Shown here: piece after piece, positions 41,699 through 42,672 of the stretch
Layout: the number at the start of each line of letters is the position of its first letter
Numbering within the stretch: the first letter of the stretch is position 1
DNA from: Acetatifactor sp.
GTDB taxonomy: Bacteria; Bacillota; Clostridia; Lachnospirales; Lachnospiraceae
Direction: 5' to 3'
DNA length: 42,672 nucleotides
NCBI GenBank assembly: GCA_016293615.1
Contig: JAEDDX010000018.1
Coordinates: 1-42,672, forward strand
Program-made: the position numbers and the translations under genes
Notes under the pieces: generated by a model
The model's input: only the letters and a program-made list of their open reading frames with translations
Told to the model about the DNA's origin: nothing
Database searches by the model: none

Positions 41699-42586
41699 CT
41701 ACTTTTTGATTTCGGAAAGCATATAGTTTGCATACTCTCTTGCTGATTGGTAATCGTACGTCGGCACAGTCTTGTCACTGTAATCTGCCAGCGCTTCGGA
41801 AATCAGCAAATGATACTTGGCAGGAAGCTTTTCAAGCGCCCACTCACCGCCTTCCTTCTTCGATAGAACAATACCCTCTTTTTTATATGCAAGTACTCTG
41901 GCCAGATTTAAAATCAGATACATAGTATTGTCTGCGATCTCGTTCTCGGCTTCACAGATATCCTCCCAAATAGAATCCATATATGCCTCTTTGGGAACCG
42001 GGCCGAATACATCACTGATCGGAAGGCCCACAAGGCACTTTCCTCTATGGTTAATGATGGTAAAATGCGCTGCCAGGTCTTGATCTTCACCGTTCATTTT
42101 CTCAATATACTCGTCCGGATTACTCTGATACCAATTCAGATGCATGGGTGAAAAGTGCAATTCAAAAGGTGTAGGGTATATGAAAGGCTTACACACAGAC
42201 TGCCTTACAACACTCAACTCAATCCCCTTGGGGGGTGCCTGGATATTTAACTCCACAATTTTATCCATAAAAGCTTTTTTCATCGAAGCATTGATTTCAT
42301 CAGTGACTACAATGATGAGATCGATGTCACTTTTATCAAAGTTAAAACAGTCCATCACTGCCGATCCATGCAGATAGACACCTACCAACGCCTCTTTGAA
42401 AATAGCCTGAGCATCGCCCGTCAAAGTGTTTAGTATATCTTCTAGCTTCATCATCACAGTATGTACATCATAATCATTAAGCTGGTGTTTCATTGTTTGA
42501 TTCATAGATTGCAGCTGTTTTACAGAATCCGACTTCATATGATTCTCATAATCTGAAAGACGAATCTCCTCCCATGGATTACTCAT
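41699..42586 (-). CDS. Aminoglycoside nucleotidyltransferase-like protein with foreign N-terminus
   Basis: 295 residues, GGGAG site before the ATG. From about residue 46 it reads as an ANT(3'')/ANT(9)-like enzyme: HGSAVMDCFNFDKSDIDLIIVV holds the nucleotidyltransferase GS...DxD motif (G74-S75, D87, D89), followed by the helical C-terminal region of about 130 residues typical of the family. Family members adenylylate streptomycin or spectinomycin; activity here is unproved. Residues 1-45 (SNPWEEIRLSDYENHM and on) look like the start of a clostridial SAM methyltransferase and not of this family. An in-frame M45-M46 marks the junction and may be the original start, though without a ribosome site. 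Confidence 0.85.
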   Translation of the reverse strand: MSNPWEEIRLSDYENHMKSDSVKQLQSMNQTMKHQLNDYDVHTVMMKLEDILNTLTGDAQAIFKEALVGVYLHGSAVMDCFNFDKSDIDLIIVVTDEINASMKKAFMDKIVELNIQAPPKGIELSVVRQSVCKPFIYPTPFELHFSPMHLNWYQSNPDEYIEKMNGEDQDLAAHFTIINHRGKCLVGLPISDVFGPVPKEAYMDSIWEDICEAENEIADNTMYLILNLARVLAYKKEGIVLSKKEGGEWALEKLPAKYHLLISEALADYSDKTVPTYDYQSAREYANYMLSEIKK

Positions 42587-42628
42587 TTTTATTTCTCCCT
42601 CATGAACAGTAAAATCGAATTGAACTAA

Positions 42629-42641
42629 GTCGCTGCGCGAC
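42629..42641. repeat. Short palindrome GTCGC-TGC-GCGAC
   Basis: 5-bp arms around TGC at the window's right edge, upstream of the nucleotidyltransferase gene. Its CGCTGCG core is shared with the palindrome at 7888-7908. Confidence 0.4.
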
Positions 42642-42672
42642 GGCCTGCCAAGGGTTGTTGCTGCAGCGCTTC

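Noticed and set aside
42625..42672. 15 open codons on the minus strand running off the window's right edge to a TAG
   Set aside because: Too short to judge; may be the 3' end of a gene outside the window.
1..42672. Search by eye for tRNA, rRNA, CRISPR repeats, transposases, integrases and known riboswitch cores
   Set aside because: Nothing convincing was found on either strand; reading by eye could miss a diverged riboswitch or small RNA.

Overview
The window looks like chromosomal DNA of an anaerobic Gram-positive clostridium, most likely a member of the Lachnospiraceae. The evidence is GGAGG-type ribosome binding sites before almost every gene, TTG and GTG starts, intrinsic terminators with U-runs, and the gene content: a high-molecular-weight rubredoxin/rubrerythrin fusion, an iron-containing alcohol dehydrogenase, CstA, a stand-alone ProX-type deacylase and GT-C membrane glycosyltransferases. 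This is inferred from protein character; no rRNA, tRNA, CRISPR array, insertion sequence or phage gene was recognised. Most genes lie on the minus strand.

Region by region. 1-3.6 kb: a cytosolic c-di-GMP protein (sugar-binding-like sensor, GGDEF and EAL domains) behind a small membrane protein. 3.7-14.5 kb: an envelope region with GT-C-like polytopic proteins (3717, 5025, 11335), an acyltransferase-3 protein, a Ser/Glu-rich lipoprotein, a Na+/Ca2+ exchanger coupled by ATGA overlap to a 55-residue membrane microprotein, a deoxynucleotidase-like HAD protein and a large esterase-like protein. 14.5-22.2 kb: housekeeping and stress genes: a truncated P-loop kinase, cstA, hsp20, an XRE regulator, pgi, the redox fusion and an RluA-family pseudouridine synthase.

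22.1-30.1 kb: a seven-gene surface polysaccharide operon on the minus strand (DxD glycosyltransferase, GT2, two GT4, Wzx-like flippase, GT4, Wzy/EpsG-like polymerase). The genes overlap or nearly touch. A promoter at about 30.1 kb is followed by a leader of about 135 nt that ends in an intrinsic-terminator hairpin just before the first gene, which suggests control by attenuation or processive antitermination. No priming transferase or nucleotide-sugar gene lies in the cluster.

30.2-36.3 kb: a calcineurin-type phosphatase, a small ORF, the tail of a deleted Cof-type HAD hydrolase, then an FtsX-type ABC transporter (permease, ATPase) with its response regulator and short-loop histidine kinase, preceded by a 24-bp near-palindrome. 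36.3-40.6 kb: divergent nagA and a cytoplasmic GH20 hexosaminidase, then an iron alcohol dehydrogenase/ProX pair; nagA and the alcohol dehydrogenase share an unusual promoter motif. 40.7-42.6 kb: a deletion-scarred patch with a methyltransferase, an internally deleted GNAT gene, and an aminoglycoside nucleotidyltransferase-like ORF whose first ~45 residues look borrowed from a methyltransferase gene.

The best candidates for something new are the Hrb-rubrerythrin fusion that keeps a perfect internal Shine-Dalgarno site, the terminator-bearing polysaccharide leader, the coupled exchanger/microprotein pair, the chimeric nucleotidyltransferase, and the sugar-sensor c-di-GMP enzyme.
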